Under the pieces are notes generated by a model. It saw only the letters and a program-made list of their open reading frames with translations. It was not told where the DNA came from and did not search any database. A stretch of 64,000 nucleotides of DNA from Desulfobacterium sp. (lineage in GTDB: Bacteria > Desulfobacterota > Desulfobacteria > Desulfobacterales > Desulfobacteraceae): NCBI GenBank assembly GCA_016342325.1, contig JAEINR010000004.1, forward strand, positions 82,073 through 146,072, written 5' to 3'. A program made the translations under genes and the position numbers. How positions within the stretch are numbered: position 1 is the first letter of the stretch; every line of letters begins with the position of its first letter. Shown here piece after piece: positions 33,450 to 43,233 of the stretch.

Positions 33450-35663
33450 TTATCCGATCAGGGACTCCATGGTCAGTGCAGGATGTCCTTTTTCCTGGAG
33501 GAACGGCATGATCTCGTCCTCTGTGATGCCAACGGTCTCATCTGCGATCATGTCGTAGAGGCCCGGAACGCCCATTTCAGCACCCCGCGCTTCGATACGA
33601 TCCTTGAGCTCCTCTTTGAGCATCTTGGGCATCCATACCATTCTCAAGAGACCACCATCGCCGAGGATGAACTTACCCTGGGTGATGTTGTGCTTGGAGT
33701 GGCCTACAAATCCCGGGGAGGATGCACCACCGCCCATGACGCCAGCCAGGGTGGTGAACTTCATTCCACAGGGAGTCTCTCCGGGATAATCCCGACCAAC
33801 CGTCATCACGCCGTTGCATGTGGGCAGCATGGCAGCGATACACTCGCAGCAGCCGCAGGTGGTCATGGGATCAATTACCATGGAGTAGAAGTTGTAGTGG
33901 GTAACAGAACCCCTTGATGCCTTGTAGACAAAGTCGTTGACGCCCTTCCACTGGCCGAGCACCGGATCGATGCATTCGCCCTTTTCAATGGGCTGGTTCG
34001 GTCCTGTGGGGTTGATCTCAAAGGCGGCCTTGCAGTCCATCCAGTTGTAGGCGCCGCAGAGGCCGGTTCGCTCAGGACTTACCGAGCAGACATGGTTGGG
34101 GGCAAAACTCTGGCACAGGGAGCATGAGTAGTATGTCTCAACATCCTCATCCTTCATGTTGTCGACCCTGGAATCCCTTGTCAGGTATTCGGCCCTTGCC
34201 GTTGCTGTGATCTTGTCCACATCTTCTTTCTTGGTGTAGAGGGTGACCTGGACCTTGTCGACAATTTTTGTGAAATCCTGGTGGAACTTGGCGTGGAGAA
34301 CCACACCGAGATCTTTGAGGGTGAACCCTTTGTCCATGGCTGCCTTGGAGATCCGGACCCAGGAAATGTCCCGCTGACCGATATGCATGATGCCCTGGAT
34401 GTAGTTGATCAGATGATGGATCTGACGCTCCATGATGGGCTCAAAATCGCTCTGGAATTCCCGACCTGCGATCTCGACCATTATACCGAGGGGGAAGGTG
34501 TCTCCCACCTTGAGGTCTGACACGTCCGGACCGACAACGGTTACCTTGCCGTCTTCAATCTCGTTCATCTGGGCCATCTTCACAAGCTCTGTGCACTGGG
34601 TCTTTCCACCACCGCACTGGGCATGGAGATCAGCACCCCTGACCCGCTCGCCCTCAAATGCAGGACCAAAGGCACAGGGGATGGCGATGTCAGCCACGGT
34701 TACCTTGAGTCCCCTGACTTCGATGGATTTCTGGCAAATCTCATCATGGGGAATGTTGGTAACCACGTGCTCGTAGGTACAGATACCCGTGGGCAGGATC
34801 TCGGGGATGTCTGTGTCGGCAATGGTGGGGAAACCCCAGTTAACACAGCCGGCTGCAGCAACACCCCATTCGGTTCCGATATCGCCAAGTGCGTTAACAA
34901 AGGCGAAGATCCGCTCTTTGTTGTACATGAGGATCTTTTTATGGTCGCCCGGCTGAACACCACCGAAGGCCATGGCTGCCCTGTTGGCAAAACCCAAGGC
35001 AAATACGGAGGAACTGATGTCCGGACCAAAGGGAACGATACGGGTGTTCCAGCCCACCTGGACATCGGCCTCAAGGAGCTGCTCGATGACGGTCTGGCCG
35101 TTGTGGTTGGCGGCACAGAAGATATAGAGACTCTTCTTCTGGTAATCTTCCACGATCATCTTGGCAATTTCAGGACTGGGAGCGGCACCAACAATGGCTG
35201 CAAATCCCGGGGCGGAGCCGTCTACGAACTCAACACCCCTTTTTCTGAGGATGGTATCATCCGCAGGACCTGTCCAGAGCTTACCTGCCTCGACATCCGG
35301 ATCTTCCTGGGCAATGTAGAAATCAGGCTCGTTCACGATCCGTAGCGCTTCTTTGATCTCGTAGGCGATGATACCCGCCATACCGGCATCAAGGAGTGGT
35401 CCAAGATAGGGAAGATGATTCTTTCCCTTTACATGGGGGGGAAGAAGACCCCTGGCAAAAGCGAGGGGTTTTTTGATATCTTCCAGGGTCTCAACCTTCA
35501 TTCCGGTCAGGGAATAGATGACCGGAAGATAATAGGCTGTATTGGGAAATTGAACTTTTGTATCCGCATTAAAGGTGTTGAGGGCCTTCTGGTACATCCC
35601 TTCAACCTCTGATACTACTTTATATCCACCCTGAATAGCTGCGAATGCTATTAATTTTGACAT
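33450..35663 (-). CDS. acsB: Acetyl-CoA synthase
   Basis: A 737-residue enzyme joining CO, the methyl group and CoA into acetyl-CoA. The A-cluster cysteines are in YSCSLCQSFAPNHVC, TGLCGAYNW and the CGC motif of TTCGCCECI, matching the six ligands known in Moorella (whose protein is 729 residues). The N-terminal domain that docks CO dehydrogenase and forms the CO tunnel is present, so this is the bacterial three-domain form and not the short archaeal one. Confidence 0.96.
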   Translation of the reverse strand: MSKLIAFAAIQGGYKVVSEVEGMYQKALNTFNADTKVQFPNTAYYLPVIYSLTGMKVETLEDIKKPLAFARGLLPPHVKGKNHLPYLGPLLDAGMAGIIAYEIKEALRIVNEPDFYIAQEDPDVEAGKLWTGPADDTILRKRGVEFVDGSAPGFAAIVGAAPSPEIAKMIVEDYQKKSLYIFCAANHNGQTVIEQLLEADVQVGWNTRIVPFGPDISSSVFALGFANRAAMAFGGVQPGDHKKILMYNKERIFAFVNALGDIGTEWGVAAAGCVNWGFPTIADTDIPEILPTGICTYEHVVTNIPHDEICQKSIEVRGLKVTVADIAIPCAFGPAFEGERVRGADLHAQCGGGKTQCTELVKMAQMNEIEDGKVTVVGPDVSDLKVGDTFPLGIMVEIAGREFQSDFEPIMERQIHHLINYIQGIMHIGQRDISWVRISKAAMDKGFTLKDLGVVLHAKFHQDFTKIVDKVQVTLYTKKEDVDKITATARAEYLTRDSRVDNMKDEDVETYYSCSLCQSFAPNHVCSVSPERTGLCGAYNWMDCKAAFEINPTGPNQPIEKGECIDPVLGQWKGVNDFVYKASRGSVTHYNFYSMVIDPMTTCGCCECIAAMLPTCNGVMTVGRDYPGETPCGMKFTTLAGVMGGGASSPGFVGHSKHNITQGKFILGDGGLLRMVWMPKMLKEELKDRIEARGAEMGVPGLYDMIADETVGITEDEIMPFLQEKGHPALTMESLIG

Positions 35664-35731
35664 GTGTTCCTCCTTCGTTGAGGATTTATCATTATTATTA
35701 GATTATGCTTCAATTCGCTGTACTGTGAGGC

Positions 35732-37768
35732 CTAGGCCTCCAGGGCCTGGCGGTCAGCCATGTCCATGAGCACCCTCTCTCTGGCCTTGTCAATGCCCAG
35801 TTCTTTACGCTTCTTGTCGATATGGGCGATCATCTTATGGGCATGCTTGATGGGATCGATTTCAAGGTCCCACTTGCCGCCGTAAATATTTTCAAGCTCC
35901 TCGGAGAGATAGTTGTGGAATACGGGCGCGCCAGCGGTGGGCAGTGTTACGCCGAATACCGTGTATACGCCGGATGACACAAAGTAGTGACCAATGGAGA
36001 TCGCTTTTTCACTCATCCATTCAGGGGCGCTTCCAGCTACCGGAAGGTCGCAGATGTCATTGCCAAGACCGCCGGCCTTTACCACTTCGGTAGCTGCAAG
36101 GAGGATTCTTGAGTTATCAACACAGGAACCCAGGTGGAGGACCGGTGGAATACCGACAACCTCGCACACCTCGGCGAGACCCGGTCCGCAGTGAACGGCG
36201 GCAGCCTCGGGTGTCAGGAGTCCTTCCATGGCGCAGGCGATGGCGTTGCAGCCGGTGGTCAGTACGATGACATCGTTCTTGATCAGCTCTTTGACAACCT
36301 TGATGTGGCCGTCGTTGTGCTTGGTCCTTGCGTTGTTACAACCCACAACTCCGGCAATACCGCGGATGCGGCCGTTGATGATGTTGTCGTTCAGGGTGTA
36401 ATAGGTGCCCCTGAAGGTTCCGCCCAGGTGATACTGGATGGATTCCACGCCAAATCCTGCGATCTGGGTGGCTTTCTGCTGGGGAATCATGACCTCTGTG
36501 GACCTGTTCTGGAAGTTGTCAATGGACATCTTCACGATGCGCTTTGCATCTTCAAGGGCATGGTGCTCGTCAAACTCGATGTGGATGACGTTGTCCTGCT
36601 CCATCTTGGCAATGGGGTGGGTGGTGATCAGCTTGGTATGGAAACATTTTGCAACATTGGCAAGGTTCTGCATGATGCACTGGATGTCTACAACCATGGC
36701 GTCACAGGCGCCGGTGATGATGGCAAGTTCCTGCTGGAGAAAGGTGGCTGCTGTGGGGATGCCGTGGCGCTGGAGGATCTCATTGGCGGTGCAGCAGATG
36801 CCGCCCAGCTGGATACCCTTGGCTCCTTTTTCCTTGGCATAGTCCAGCATCTCCTGGGACTGGGCTACAGCAACCAGGATCTCGGAGAGTACCGGCTCAT
36901 GGCCGTGGACGATGATGTTGACGTGGTCCTCTTTCATGATGCCGAGGTTGGCCTCACTCTGGAGGGGATAGGGGGTGCCGAAGAGGACGTCCTGGAGATC
37001 GGTGGCCAGCATGGATCCGCCCCAGCCATCGGCCAGTGCTGCTCGGGTGCCCTGCTTGATCAGGTTCTTGTAGTCCTGGTCAACGCCCATGTGGGTACGG
37101 TGCATGATCTCAACGATCTCACGGTCGATGTTCCTGGGAAGCACGCCTTGTTTTTTCCATTTCTCATAAAGGGCCTCGGGGGCTCTCTTTAAATAGAGGA
37201 GCTCGCCTTCGGGTTTGCCCCATTCGGCAATGGCGACTTCAGCAACTTCCAGGGCGATCTCATCAATGTCCCTGTCCTTGGTCTCACCATCTTCTTCTAT
37301 GGTTACGGCAACCCCAAGGTGGGGAGCCATGGCAATAAGTTTTTCCGTATCCTTGATCTTATAGGCTTCTGTCTCTTTTCTTGCTGCGGACATGAATACC
37401 TCGGCCACACAACGGCCGTGATCAGAGTGGGCAGCAGCGCCGCCGGCGATCATTCTGATGAAGTTTCTTGCAGCGATTGTATTGGCCGTGGCGCCGCAGA
37501 GACCTTTACGTGTGTCTTCTCCGTCAATGCCATCCTTGGGAAGTGGGAGTCTGCAAGGGCCCATGGAACAGTTTTTACAGCAGGTGCCCTGTAAGCCGAT
37601 ATTACAGGCTTTCATGTTGACTGCTCTGTCAAAAACCGTCTCGATGCCGAGCTCCTGGGCCCGGGCAATCATCTGCTGGGTTGCAACGTCGATGGTAGCT
37701 TCTAAAGGATCTGCCAGTTTGGGTGCCTTGGCTTTCTTGGCAACCGTTGCTTTCTTTATTTCTGCCAT
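35732..37768 (-). CDS. cooS: Carbon monoxide dehydrogenase catalytic subunit
   Basis: A 678-residue Ni-Fe enzyme reducing CO2 to CO for acetyl-CoA synthase (called AcsA in acetogens). The N-terminal D/B-cluster cysteines are in KACNIGLQGTCCKNCSMGPC at about residues 53-72. C-cluster ligands occur in GGICCTANE, GVVGCNN, TTGCNAIACAMEG and HLGSCVDNSR. It precedes acsB in the operon. A 14-base palindrome (GAGGCCTAGGCCTC) covers its stop codon. Confidence 0.96.
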   Translation of the reverse strand: MAEIKKATVAKKAKAPKLADPLEATIDVATQQMIARAQELGIETVFDRAVNMKACNIGLQGTCCKNCSMGPCRLPLPKDGIDGEDTRKGLCGATANTIAARNFIRMIAGGAAAHSDHGRCVAEVFMSAARKETEAYKIKDTEKLIAMAPHLGVAVTIEEDGETKDRDIDEIALEVAEVAIAEWGKPEGELLYLKRAPEALYEKWKKQGVLPRNIDREIVEIMHRTHMGVDQDYKNLIKQGTRAALADGWGGSMLATDLQDVLFGTPYPLQSEANLGIMKEDHVNIIVHGHEPVLSEILVAVAQSQEMLDYAKEKGAKGIQLGGICCTANEILQRHGIPTAATFLQQELAIITGACDAMVVDIQCIMQNLANVAKCFHTKLITTHPIAKMEQDNVIHIEFDEHHALEDAKRIVKMSIDNFQNRSTEVMIPQQKATQIAGFGVESIQYHLGGTFRGTYYTLNDNIINGRIRGIAGVVGCNNARTKHNDGHIKVVKELIKNDVIVLTTGCNAIACAMEGLLTPEAAAVHCGPGLAEVCEVVGIPPVLHLGSCVDNSRILLAATEVVKAGGLGNDICDLPVAGSAPEWMSEKAISIGHYFVSSGVYTVFGVTLPTAGAPVFHNYLSEELENIYGGKWDLEIDPIKHAHKMIAHIDKKRKELGIDKARERVLMDMADRQALEA

Positions 37769-37836
37769 TAGAGGTTCCTCCTCCTATTGTGTGAATGATG
37801 TGCATAAAATATGGCAAACGTCATATTTTAAGTAAT

Positions 37837-38298
37837 TTATGCTACATTTCTTCGATGGATTCTGTCGAGGCTCTCCAGGAGCTTGTCAAGCTCTGATTTC
37901 TGTACGGCCGAAGCTGTTACGGAAATTTTCTTTTTCTTTGGCGTGGCAGCACGTTTTGCCGCCTGCTCGGCCTTCTCCTGGGCTCTCTTTTCCCTCAATG
38001 CTTGTTCATCAGCTTCTCTTGCGGCCGCAGCATCGGCGGCTGCCATTTTCTCTGCCTCGATCTTGGCTTTCGCATCTGCTTCAGCCTTGGCTTTTGCGTC
38101 TGCAGCAGCTTTTGCCTTTGCATCTGCATCCGCTTTTGCCTTGGCTTCGGCGTCAGCCGTTGCCTTAGCTTCGGCTTCGACCTTTGCCTTGGCCGCTGCC
38201 TCAGGGTCTACGGGTGCCTCTGTTGCAAAAAGATCCTTGGGCTCATCTGCTGCAAAGAGATCCTTGGGTTCATCCGCTGCAAAGAGATCTATTGCCAT
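37837..38298 (-). CDS. Ala/Lys/Glu/Asp-rich coiled-coil protein in the acs operon
   Basis: A 153-residue low-complexity protein I cannot assign. It starts with near-perfect repeats DLFAADEPK (residues 4-12, 13-21) and DLFATEAP. Residues about 32-118 consist almost only of Ala, Lys, Glu and Asp in TolA-like order, predicting one long charged helix. A basic PKKKK stretch and a short end helix (SELDKLLESLDRIHRR) follow. AAAGGGG precedes the ATG. It lies between acsD and cooS, with 14 bases to the acsD stop. A tether or scaffold for CODH/ACS is possible (inference). Confidence 0.75.
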   Translation of the reverse strand: MAIDLFAADEPKDLFAADEPKDLFATEAPVDPEAAAKAKVEAEAKATADAEAKAKADADAKAKAAADAKAKAEADAKAKIEAEKMAAADAAAAREADEQALREKRAQEKAEQAAKRAATPKKKKISVTASAVQKSELDKLLESLDRIHRRNVA

Positions 38299-38312
38299 TT
38301 TATTCCCCTTTC

Positions 38313-39602
38313 CTAAGAATTTAGTTTTTGAATAACCTGCTCCAGTGTCAACTTGTGCTGTTGGGCTGTGTGCTCAATATCTTCCTTGGAGCATCCCCGT
38401 TTCTGAAGAAGGGCGGCAAGGTCGATGCCAAGGCTTTTTGCGGCAGCTTCCACTGCATCGGCATTGTTAACGGGTGCAGCCTTGGATGCCTCTGGTGCGG
38501 CAGGTGCAGCCGCTTTATTGGGGGCTGCGGCTTTTTTGGCGGGAGCGGCTTTTTTAGCGGCTTCCATGGTTAGGTCTACTGCAGGAGCAAGGGCTGCAAA
38601 GTCGATCTCCACATCATCCAGCTGCTTTACGATGGGGGCCACATCCTGGGCGGAACCGCCGTCGGAGATGAGGTCGATAAATGCCTTTGCAAGCTTGATG
38701 GACTCGGGGTGGCGCATGATCAGGACGCTGGATCCGGCCATGAGGTAGGAAACCGCACCAACGGCCTCCATGAGGATGCCTCGACGCTCGGGGTCACCAA
38801 GCTCGGGCGCATCTTCAACGGTCTGTTTTGCTTCCTTGCATTTCCAGATCTCGTTTCCGAGGTTGTTGATCATGGGAAGCTGGAGTTTATCATCGCCCTG
38901 GGTCATGGCTGCCATGGTGAGCCGCTCCATGACGGAGTAGGAGTACTCCATGCCGTAGCCGAGACCGCCGGTGGTGGGGTCGACAAGGACCTTATCCAGG
39001 GGCATGCCAAGGTTTTCAAGCAGAATGTTGATCTGTTTTGCAAGGTTGACGTCGATGGGGGAGGATGAAATGATGCTGTGTCCGTAACCCATGGCTGCAG
39101 CGCCGATGCCCTTGTGGTTCTTCTCTTCAACCGGTCCCAGGATCAGGTTCTCGCCCTGGCACTCTTCTGCAATTTTTTTGAGAACGTCTTCATCTTTAGC
39201 AGGTGCTGTGCATCCCCAGACAATCAGGGGAACACTGATGGCGCCAAGGACCTTTTTTACGGTGGCGGCGGCATCTTCAGGACTTGCATCCTGGTCATTT
39301 GGATCGATGCTCTTGAGCTGGAGAACGATGAGGTCCGCTCCGTACTCGTCCACGCATTTTTTTGCCCAGGCTGCGGGATCCGTCACCACATCCTTGAACG
39401 GTGCGATGGCTGCCTCGGGCCACTCGGCGGGCTCTATGTCCCAGATCTCCATGGCAATGACAGGCTTGTTGGGCATCTCACCCTCAAACTGATAAAAAGG
39501 ATAACTGGTTTGGCCACCTACAGTGATTGCAGAGTCACCTTTTCCAATTGAGATTCCTTTTATAGCTCCGGCATAGGATTCTTTCGTGATTTCAAATCCC
39601 AC
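38313..39602 (-). CDS. acsD: Corrinoid iron-sulfur protein small subunit with C-terminal extension
   Basis: A 429-residue protein, about 100 longer than the usual 310-325. The TIM-barrel part holds the family pattern (DLIVLQLKSIDPN, VDPTTGGLGYGMEYS, and the C-terminal SVLIMRHPES). From about residue 346 an Ala/Pro/Lys linker leads to a 52-residue helical tail (AAKSLGIDLAALLQKRG onward). The tail is unexplained. The start is GTG with GAGGAGGG ahead. It is the first gene of the acs operon and pairs with AcsC to carry the corrinoid. Confidence 0.9.
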   Translation of the reverse strand: MGFEITKESYAGAIKGISIGKGDSAITVGGQTSYPFYQFEGEMPNKPVIAMEIWDIEPAEWPEAAIAPFKDVVTDPAAWAKKCVDEYGADLIVLQLKSIDPNDQDASPEDAAATVKKVLGAISVPLIVWGCTAPAKDEDVLKKIAEECQGENLILGPVEEKNHKGIGAAAMGYGHSIISSSPIDVNLAKQINILLENLGMPLDKVLVDPTTGGLGYGMEYSYSVMERLTMAAMTQGDDKLQLPMINNLGNEIWKCKEAKQTVEDAPELGDPERRGILMEAVGAVSYLMAGSSVLIMRHPESIKLAKAFIDLISDGGSAQDVAPIVKQLDDVEIDFAALAPAVDLTMEAAKKAAPAKKAAAPNKAAAPAAPEASKAAPVNNADAVEAAAKSLGIDLAALLQKRGCSKEDIEHTAQQHKLTLEQVIQKLNS

Positions 39603-39653
39603 TTTTCCCTCCTCGTGATTTGTTGTTATTGGTTGCAGATTGGTTATTTAAGA

Positions 39654-39675
39654 TATGATCAAATGAAAGATCATA
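39654..39675. promoter_or_regulatory. Inverted repeat in acs leader
   Basis: TATGATC, eight-base spacer AAATGAAA, GATCATA, about 52 bases before the acsD start. It could be an operator; no known regulator was matched. Confidence 0.35.
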
Positions 39676-40044
39676 GGAAAGGCAATGCATGAAAATCCAG
39701 ACGCTGTCGACCAGCGTTGGAAGTTGGTTGGGTGAAGCGGATTTTAGAAGTGCTTTGGTATCGGTCATTTGCCCCTTTCAAAAACGTTGTGCGGGTCGTC
39801 AAATAAGTCAAGCTCCAATTCCACCGTAACATGAATTACAACCCGTAACCCCTTTTGTCAATAGTGGAGTCGATTAAAATCCTGTCGAAGGATAAATAAT
39901 AAGTACGGTAGGCATGGGGGGATAATATGTGGTCGTTTTATTGAATGAATGTAATTTACTGAATGATAAAAAGTCGTTATCGAGAACAGTTGTCCCATGG
40001 GTGTTGAAGTCGGATCTTTTTTTATGGGAATCCCTAAATAACAC

Positions 40045-40073
40045 TTGACTCCCACCCTCTATTATTGGATTAT
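40045..40073 (+). promoter_or_regulatory. Probable sigma-70 promoter for fhs
   Basis: TTGACT, 17-base spacer, GATTAT. This predicts a transcript start near 40080 and a leader of about 90 bases before the fhs ATG. Confidence 0.55.
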
Positions 40074-40128
40074 TCCCGGTGAAAAATGAGTAGGTGCTTA
40101 AATCAAATGATACGGTTACGTTCTAACA

Positions 40129-40145
40129 GGCTCATCCCCTGAGCC
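40129..40145 (+). promoter_or_regulatory. Leader hairpin of fhs
   Basis: GGCTCA and TGAGCC pair around TCCCC, 24 bases before the fhs start. An ATTATTTT stretch follows, so a weak attenuator is possible. Confidence 0.4.
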
Positions 40146-40169
40146 GCAATTATTTTAAAGGAGTTAACC

Positions 40170-41945
40170 ATGGCATTAGATCCAACCAAACATGCAGACT
40201 GGGAAATAGCGCAGGACGCAGAGAAAGACATGCTTACCATCTACGAGATCGGAGAAAAACTTGGTCTCACCAAAGATGAGCTGCTTCCCCAGGGTCATTA
40301 CATTGCGAAAATCGACTTTCGTGCAGTTCTTGAGCGACTCAAAGATAAACCCGACGGAAAGTACATCGACGTTACTGCGATCACCCCCACCCCCCTTGGT
40401 GAAGGAAAGTCTACATCCTCCATGGGTCTTGTCCAGGGTCTTGGCAAGCTAGGTAAAAACGTTTGCGCCGCCATTCGTCAGCCTTCCGGCGGACCCACAA
40501 TGAATATCAAGGGTTCTGCCGCCGGCGGTGGTCTTGCCCAGTGCATCCCCCTGACTCCTTTTTCACTTGGTTTCACCGGCGATATCAATGCGATCATGAA
40601 CGCCCACAACCTTGCAATGGTTGCGCTGACATCCCGCATGCAGCATGAGAGAAACTATACCGATGAGCAGCTCAATCGCCTCTCCGGTATGGAGCGCATC
40701 GATATCGATCCCACACGGGTCGAGATGGGTTGGATCATGGATTTCTGCTGCCAGTCCCTGAGAAACATCATCATCGGTATTGACGGCGTTAACGGTAAAT
40801 CCGACGGTTTCATGATGAAGTCCAAGTTCGGTATTGCCGTATCTTCCGAGGTTATGGCAATTCTTGCCGTTGCCAAGGATCTTAAGGACATGCGTGAGAG
40901 GATGGGCAAGATCGTTGTTGCCTATACTAAGAAAGGTAAGCCCGTTACCACCGAGGATCTCCAGGTCGCCGGCGCCATGACCGCATGGATGGTTGAGGCC
41001 CTCAATCCCTCCCTCATGCAGACCCTGGAAGGCCAGCCCGTTATTGTCCATGCGGGTCCCTTTGCCAACATCGCCATCGGCCAGAGCTCCATCATCGCTG
41101 ACAGGGTTGGTCTCAAACTTGCCGAGTACCACGTCACCGAGTCTGGATTTGGTGCGGATATCGGATTTGAGAAATTCTGGAACCTGAAGTGCCGCTTCTC
41201 CGGTCTCAAGCCCGATTGTGCTGTTGTTGTTGCCACTATCCGTGCCCTTAAATGCCACGGTGGCGCTCCTGTACCCGTACCTGGTAAGGCCATGCCTGAA
41301 GAGTACAGCACAGAGAACGTTGAGTGGGTTGCCAAGGGATGTGCCAACCTCATCCATCACATCGAAAACGTCAGAAAAGCCGGCATCAGCCCGGTTGTCT
41401 GCATCAACGCCTTTTACTCTGATACCGATGCCGAGATCGCAAAGGTTCGCGAGCTGAGTGAAAAAGCGGGTGCAAGGGTTGCTCTTTCCCGTCACTGGGA
41501 GAAGGGTGGCGACGGCGCCATCGAGTTTGCCGAGACCGTTATTGAGGCGTGTGAAGAGAAGAGCGACTTCAAGTTCCTCTATGAACTTGATATGCCCCTC
41601 AAGGAGCGGATCGAGCTCATTGCCAAGGAAGTTTACGGCGCAGACGGGGTTGATTACTCCAACGAAGCCAACACTGCCCTTGCCAGAATGCAGGCCGATC
41701 CCGAGATTTGCAAGCTGGGTATGTGCATGGTAAAAACCCATCTCTCCCTTTCCGACAACCCCGCTCTCAAGGGTGTTCCCACAGGCTGGAGACTCAACAT
41801 CAGAGAGGTCCTCACCTATGGCGGCGCCGGATTCATCGTGCCCGTGGCTGGTACCATCAGCCTCATGCCCGGGACAGGATCCAACCCTGCATTCAAGCGT
41901 GTTGATGTTGATGTAGAGACCGGTAAGGTCGAAGGCGTATTCTAG
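40170..41945 (+). CDS. fhs: Formate-tetrahydrofolate ligase
   Basis: A 591-residue enzyme that activates formate with ATP to 10-formyl-THF, the entry to the methyl branch. The P-loop region reads [14 protein letters not shown] near residue 75, followed by [13 protein letters not shown], both family signatures. The length is slightly above the usual 556-560. It starts the rightward folate operon with AAAGGAG as ribosome site, opposite the acs operon. Confidence 0.97.
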   Translation: MALDPTKHADWEIAQDAEKDMLTIYEIGEKLGLTKDELLPQGHYIAKIDFRAVLERLKDKPDGKYIDVTAITPTPLGEGKSTSSMGLVQGLGKLGKNVCAAIRQPSGGPTMNIKGSAAGGGLAQCIPLTPFSLGFTGDINAIMNAHNLAMVALTSRMQHERNYTDEQLNRLSGMERIDIDPTRVEMGWIMDFCCQSLRNIIIGIDGVNGKSDGFMMKSKFGIAVSSEVMAILAVAKDLKDMRERMGKIVVAYTKKGKPVTTEDLQVAGAMTAWMVEALNPSLMQTLEGQPVIVHAGPFANIAIGQSSIIADRVGLKLAEYHVTESGFGADIGFEKFWNLKCRFSGLKPDCAVVVATIRALKCHGGAPVPVPGKAMPEEYSTENVEWVAKGCANLIHHIENVRKAGISPVVCINAFYSDTDAEIAKVRELSEKAGARVALSRHWEKGGDGAIEFAETVIEACEEKSDFKFLYELDMPLKERIELIAKEVYGADGVDYSNEANTALARMQADPEICKLGMCMVKTHLSLSDNPALKGVPTGWRLNIREVLTYGGAGFIVPVAGTISLMPGTGSNPAFKRVDVDVETGKVEGVF

Positions 41946-41965
41946 TAGATCGTTAAATTCAAGCA

Positions 41966-42009
41966 GGGGAAAGGCACACCCGGTGATATGATCGGGGCAG
42001 CCTTTCCCC
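41966..42009 (+). promoter_or_regulatory. Intercistronic hairpin fhs-folD
   Basis: GGGGAAAGGC and GCCTTTCCCC pair perfectly across a 24-base loop in the 110-base gap. No long T run follows. It may be a processing or partial termination site. Confidence 0.5.
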
Positions 42010-42055
42010 GTTGTGCTGTCAGAGGCACGGCTTTGCATATTAAGGAGGAAAGAAA

Positions 42056-42949
42056 ATGACTGCAGAGATTATCAGCGGAACCGAGATACGTAAGGACATC
42101 CTTGCAGAGGTCAAGCAGGAAGTTGAAGAGATGAAGGCAAAGCACGGCAAGGTGCCGGGGCTTGTGACCATTCTTGTGGGTAGCAGCCCCGCTTCCATCA
42201 GCTATGTTACGCTCAAGGTTAAGACTGCCCTGAGCGTCGGTTTTAAAGAGATCCAGGACGATCAGCCCGATGACATTTCCGAAACAGATCTTTTGGCCCT
42301 GATCGACAAGTACAACAATGATCCTGAAATCCACGGTATCCTTGTTCAGCTCCCCCTTCCCAAACACATTGACGACAAAAAGGTTCTCAACGCCATCGAT
42401 CCCGACAAGGATGTGGATGCCTTCCATCCCGTGAACGTCGGCCGTCTCATGATCGGCGGAGACGAGGCACGTTTCCTTCCCTGCACACCTGCAGGTATCC
42501 AGGAGATGATTGTTCGGTCCGGTACTGAAACTTCAGGCGCCGAGGTGGTTGTGGTCGGTCGTTCCAACATTGTTGGTAAACCCATCGCAATGATGATGGC
42601 CCAGAAGGGTGTGGGTGCAAACTCCACCGTGACCATCGTTCATACCCGCACCAAGGATCTTGCTGCCCACTGCAAGCGTGCCGATATTCTTATCGTGGCT
42701 GCAGGTGTTCCTGATCTTGTAAAACCCGAGTGGATCAAGCCCGGTTCAACCGTCATCGACGTCGGCGTCAACAGGGTCGGCATGAATGAGAAGACCGGCA
42801 AGGCCATCCTCAAGGGCGATGTCGATTATGACAAGGCAAAGGAGATCGCAGGTAAGATCACCCCCGTACCGGGTGGTGTCGGACCCATGACCATTGCCAT
42901 GCTCATGAAGAACACCTTGAAATCCGCACAGTTTGCCATTGGCAAATAG
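42056..42949 (+). CDS. folD: Bifunctional methylene-THF dehydrogenase/methenyl-THF cyclohydrolase
   Basis: A 297-residue enzyme converting formyl-THF via methenyl- to methylene-THF. The active-site lysine is in SYVTLKVKTA near residue 50 (YxxxK pattern), and the signature VQLPLPKHID and the C-terminal TPVPGGVGPMTIAML are present. The Rossmann part has VVGRSNIVGKP. It follows fhs by 110 bases. Because no separate cyclohydrolase gene is present, both steps are assigned here. Confidence 0.96.
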   Translation: MTAEIISGTEIRKDILAEVKQEVEEMKAKHGKVPGLVTILVGSSPASISYVTLKVKTALSVGFKEIQDDQPDDISETDLLALIDKYNNDPEIHGILVQLPLPKHIDDKKVLNAIDPDKDVDAFHPVNVGRLMIGGDEARFLPCTPAGIQEMIVRSGTETSGAEVVVVGRSNIVGKPIAMMMAQKGVGANSTVTIVHTRTKDLAAHCKRADILIVAAGVPDLVKPEWIKPGSTVIDVGVNRVGMNEKTGKAILKGDVDYDKAKEIAGKITPVPGGVGPMTIAMLMKNTLKSAQFAIGK

Positions 42950-43006
42950 CGGTTTTTAGTTTTTTCCAGGGATCGGGTTTTTCTGAACGGCTCCCGGGAA
43001 TTTTGA

Positions 43007-43091
43007 GTTATTACTCTGGTCAGATCAATTGATACCGCTACCTACTAATAAAGGTAAGGTTGGCATCATGTCATTTGACCGGCACTATAGT
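43007..43091. repeat. Dispersed repeat family 1, copy C (inverted)
   Basis: Read on the minus strand it matches copy A from CTATAGTGCCGGTCAAATGA to GCGGTATCAATTGA. It lies after folD, just ahead of the terminator. Confidence 0.75.
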
Positions 43092-43131
43092 AAAGCCGGA
43101 GAACAGTGTTAACTGTTTTTCGGCTTTTTTT
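43092..43131 (+). terminator. Terminator of the fhs-folD unit
   Basis: AAAGCCG pairs with CGGCTTT and AACAGT with ACTGTT around GTTA, and a run of seven T follows. Confidence 0.85.
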
Positions 43132-43233
43132 GTTTCATTTTTTTTGCTGATTATCATTGCGTTTTTTTTGTATTGGTCTAACTTATAGGGCAGTTTAAGA
43201 GCCATAACTTATAAGGGAAGGAGAAATATATAT

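Larger units (their letters stand above)
39603..40169. other. Divergent control region between acs and fhs operons
   Basis: 567 bases without a gene. A TATGATC/GATCATA inverted repeat (39654-39675) lies in the acs leader. On the fhs side a good promoter (40045-40073) and a leader hairpin (40129-40145) are seen. The middle is AT-rich. No riboswitch class was recognised. Confidence 0.6.

Noticed and set aside
36134..37192. A 352-residue frame opposite cooS
   Set aside because: It is the shadow of a conserved enzyme and has no start signal.
38220..38292. Direct repeats suggesting a CRISPR-like or VNTR locus
   Set aside because: They encode the DLFAADEPK repeats within a coding frame, with no spacers.
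40563..42038. Long antisense frame opposite fhs
   Set aside because: Same cause. The opposite strand encodes a highly conserved enzyme over its whole length.
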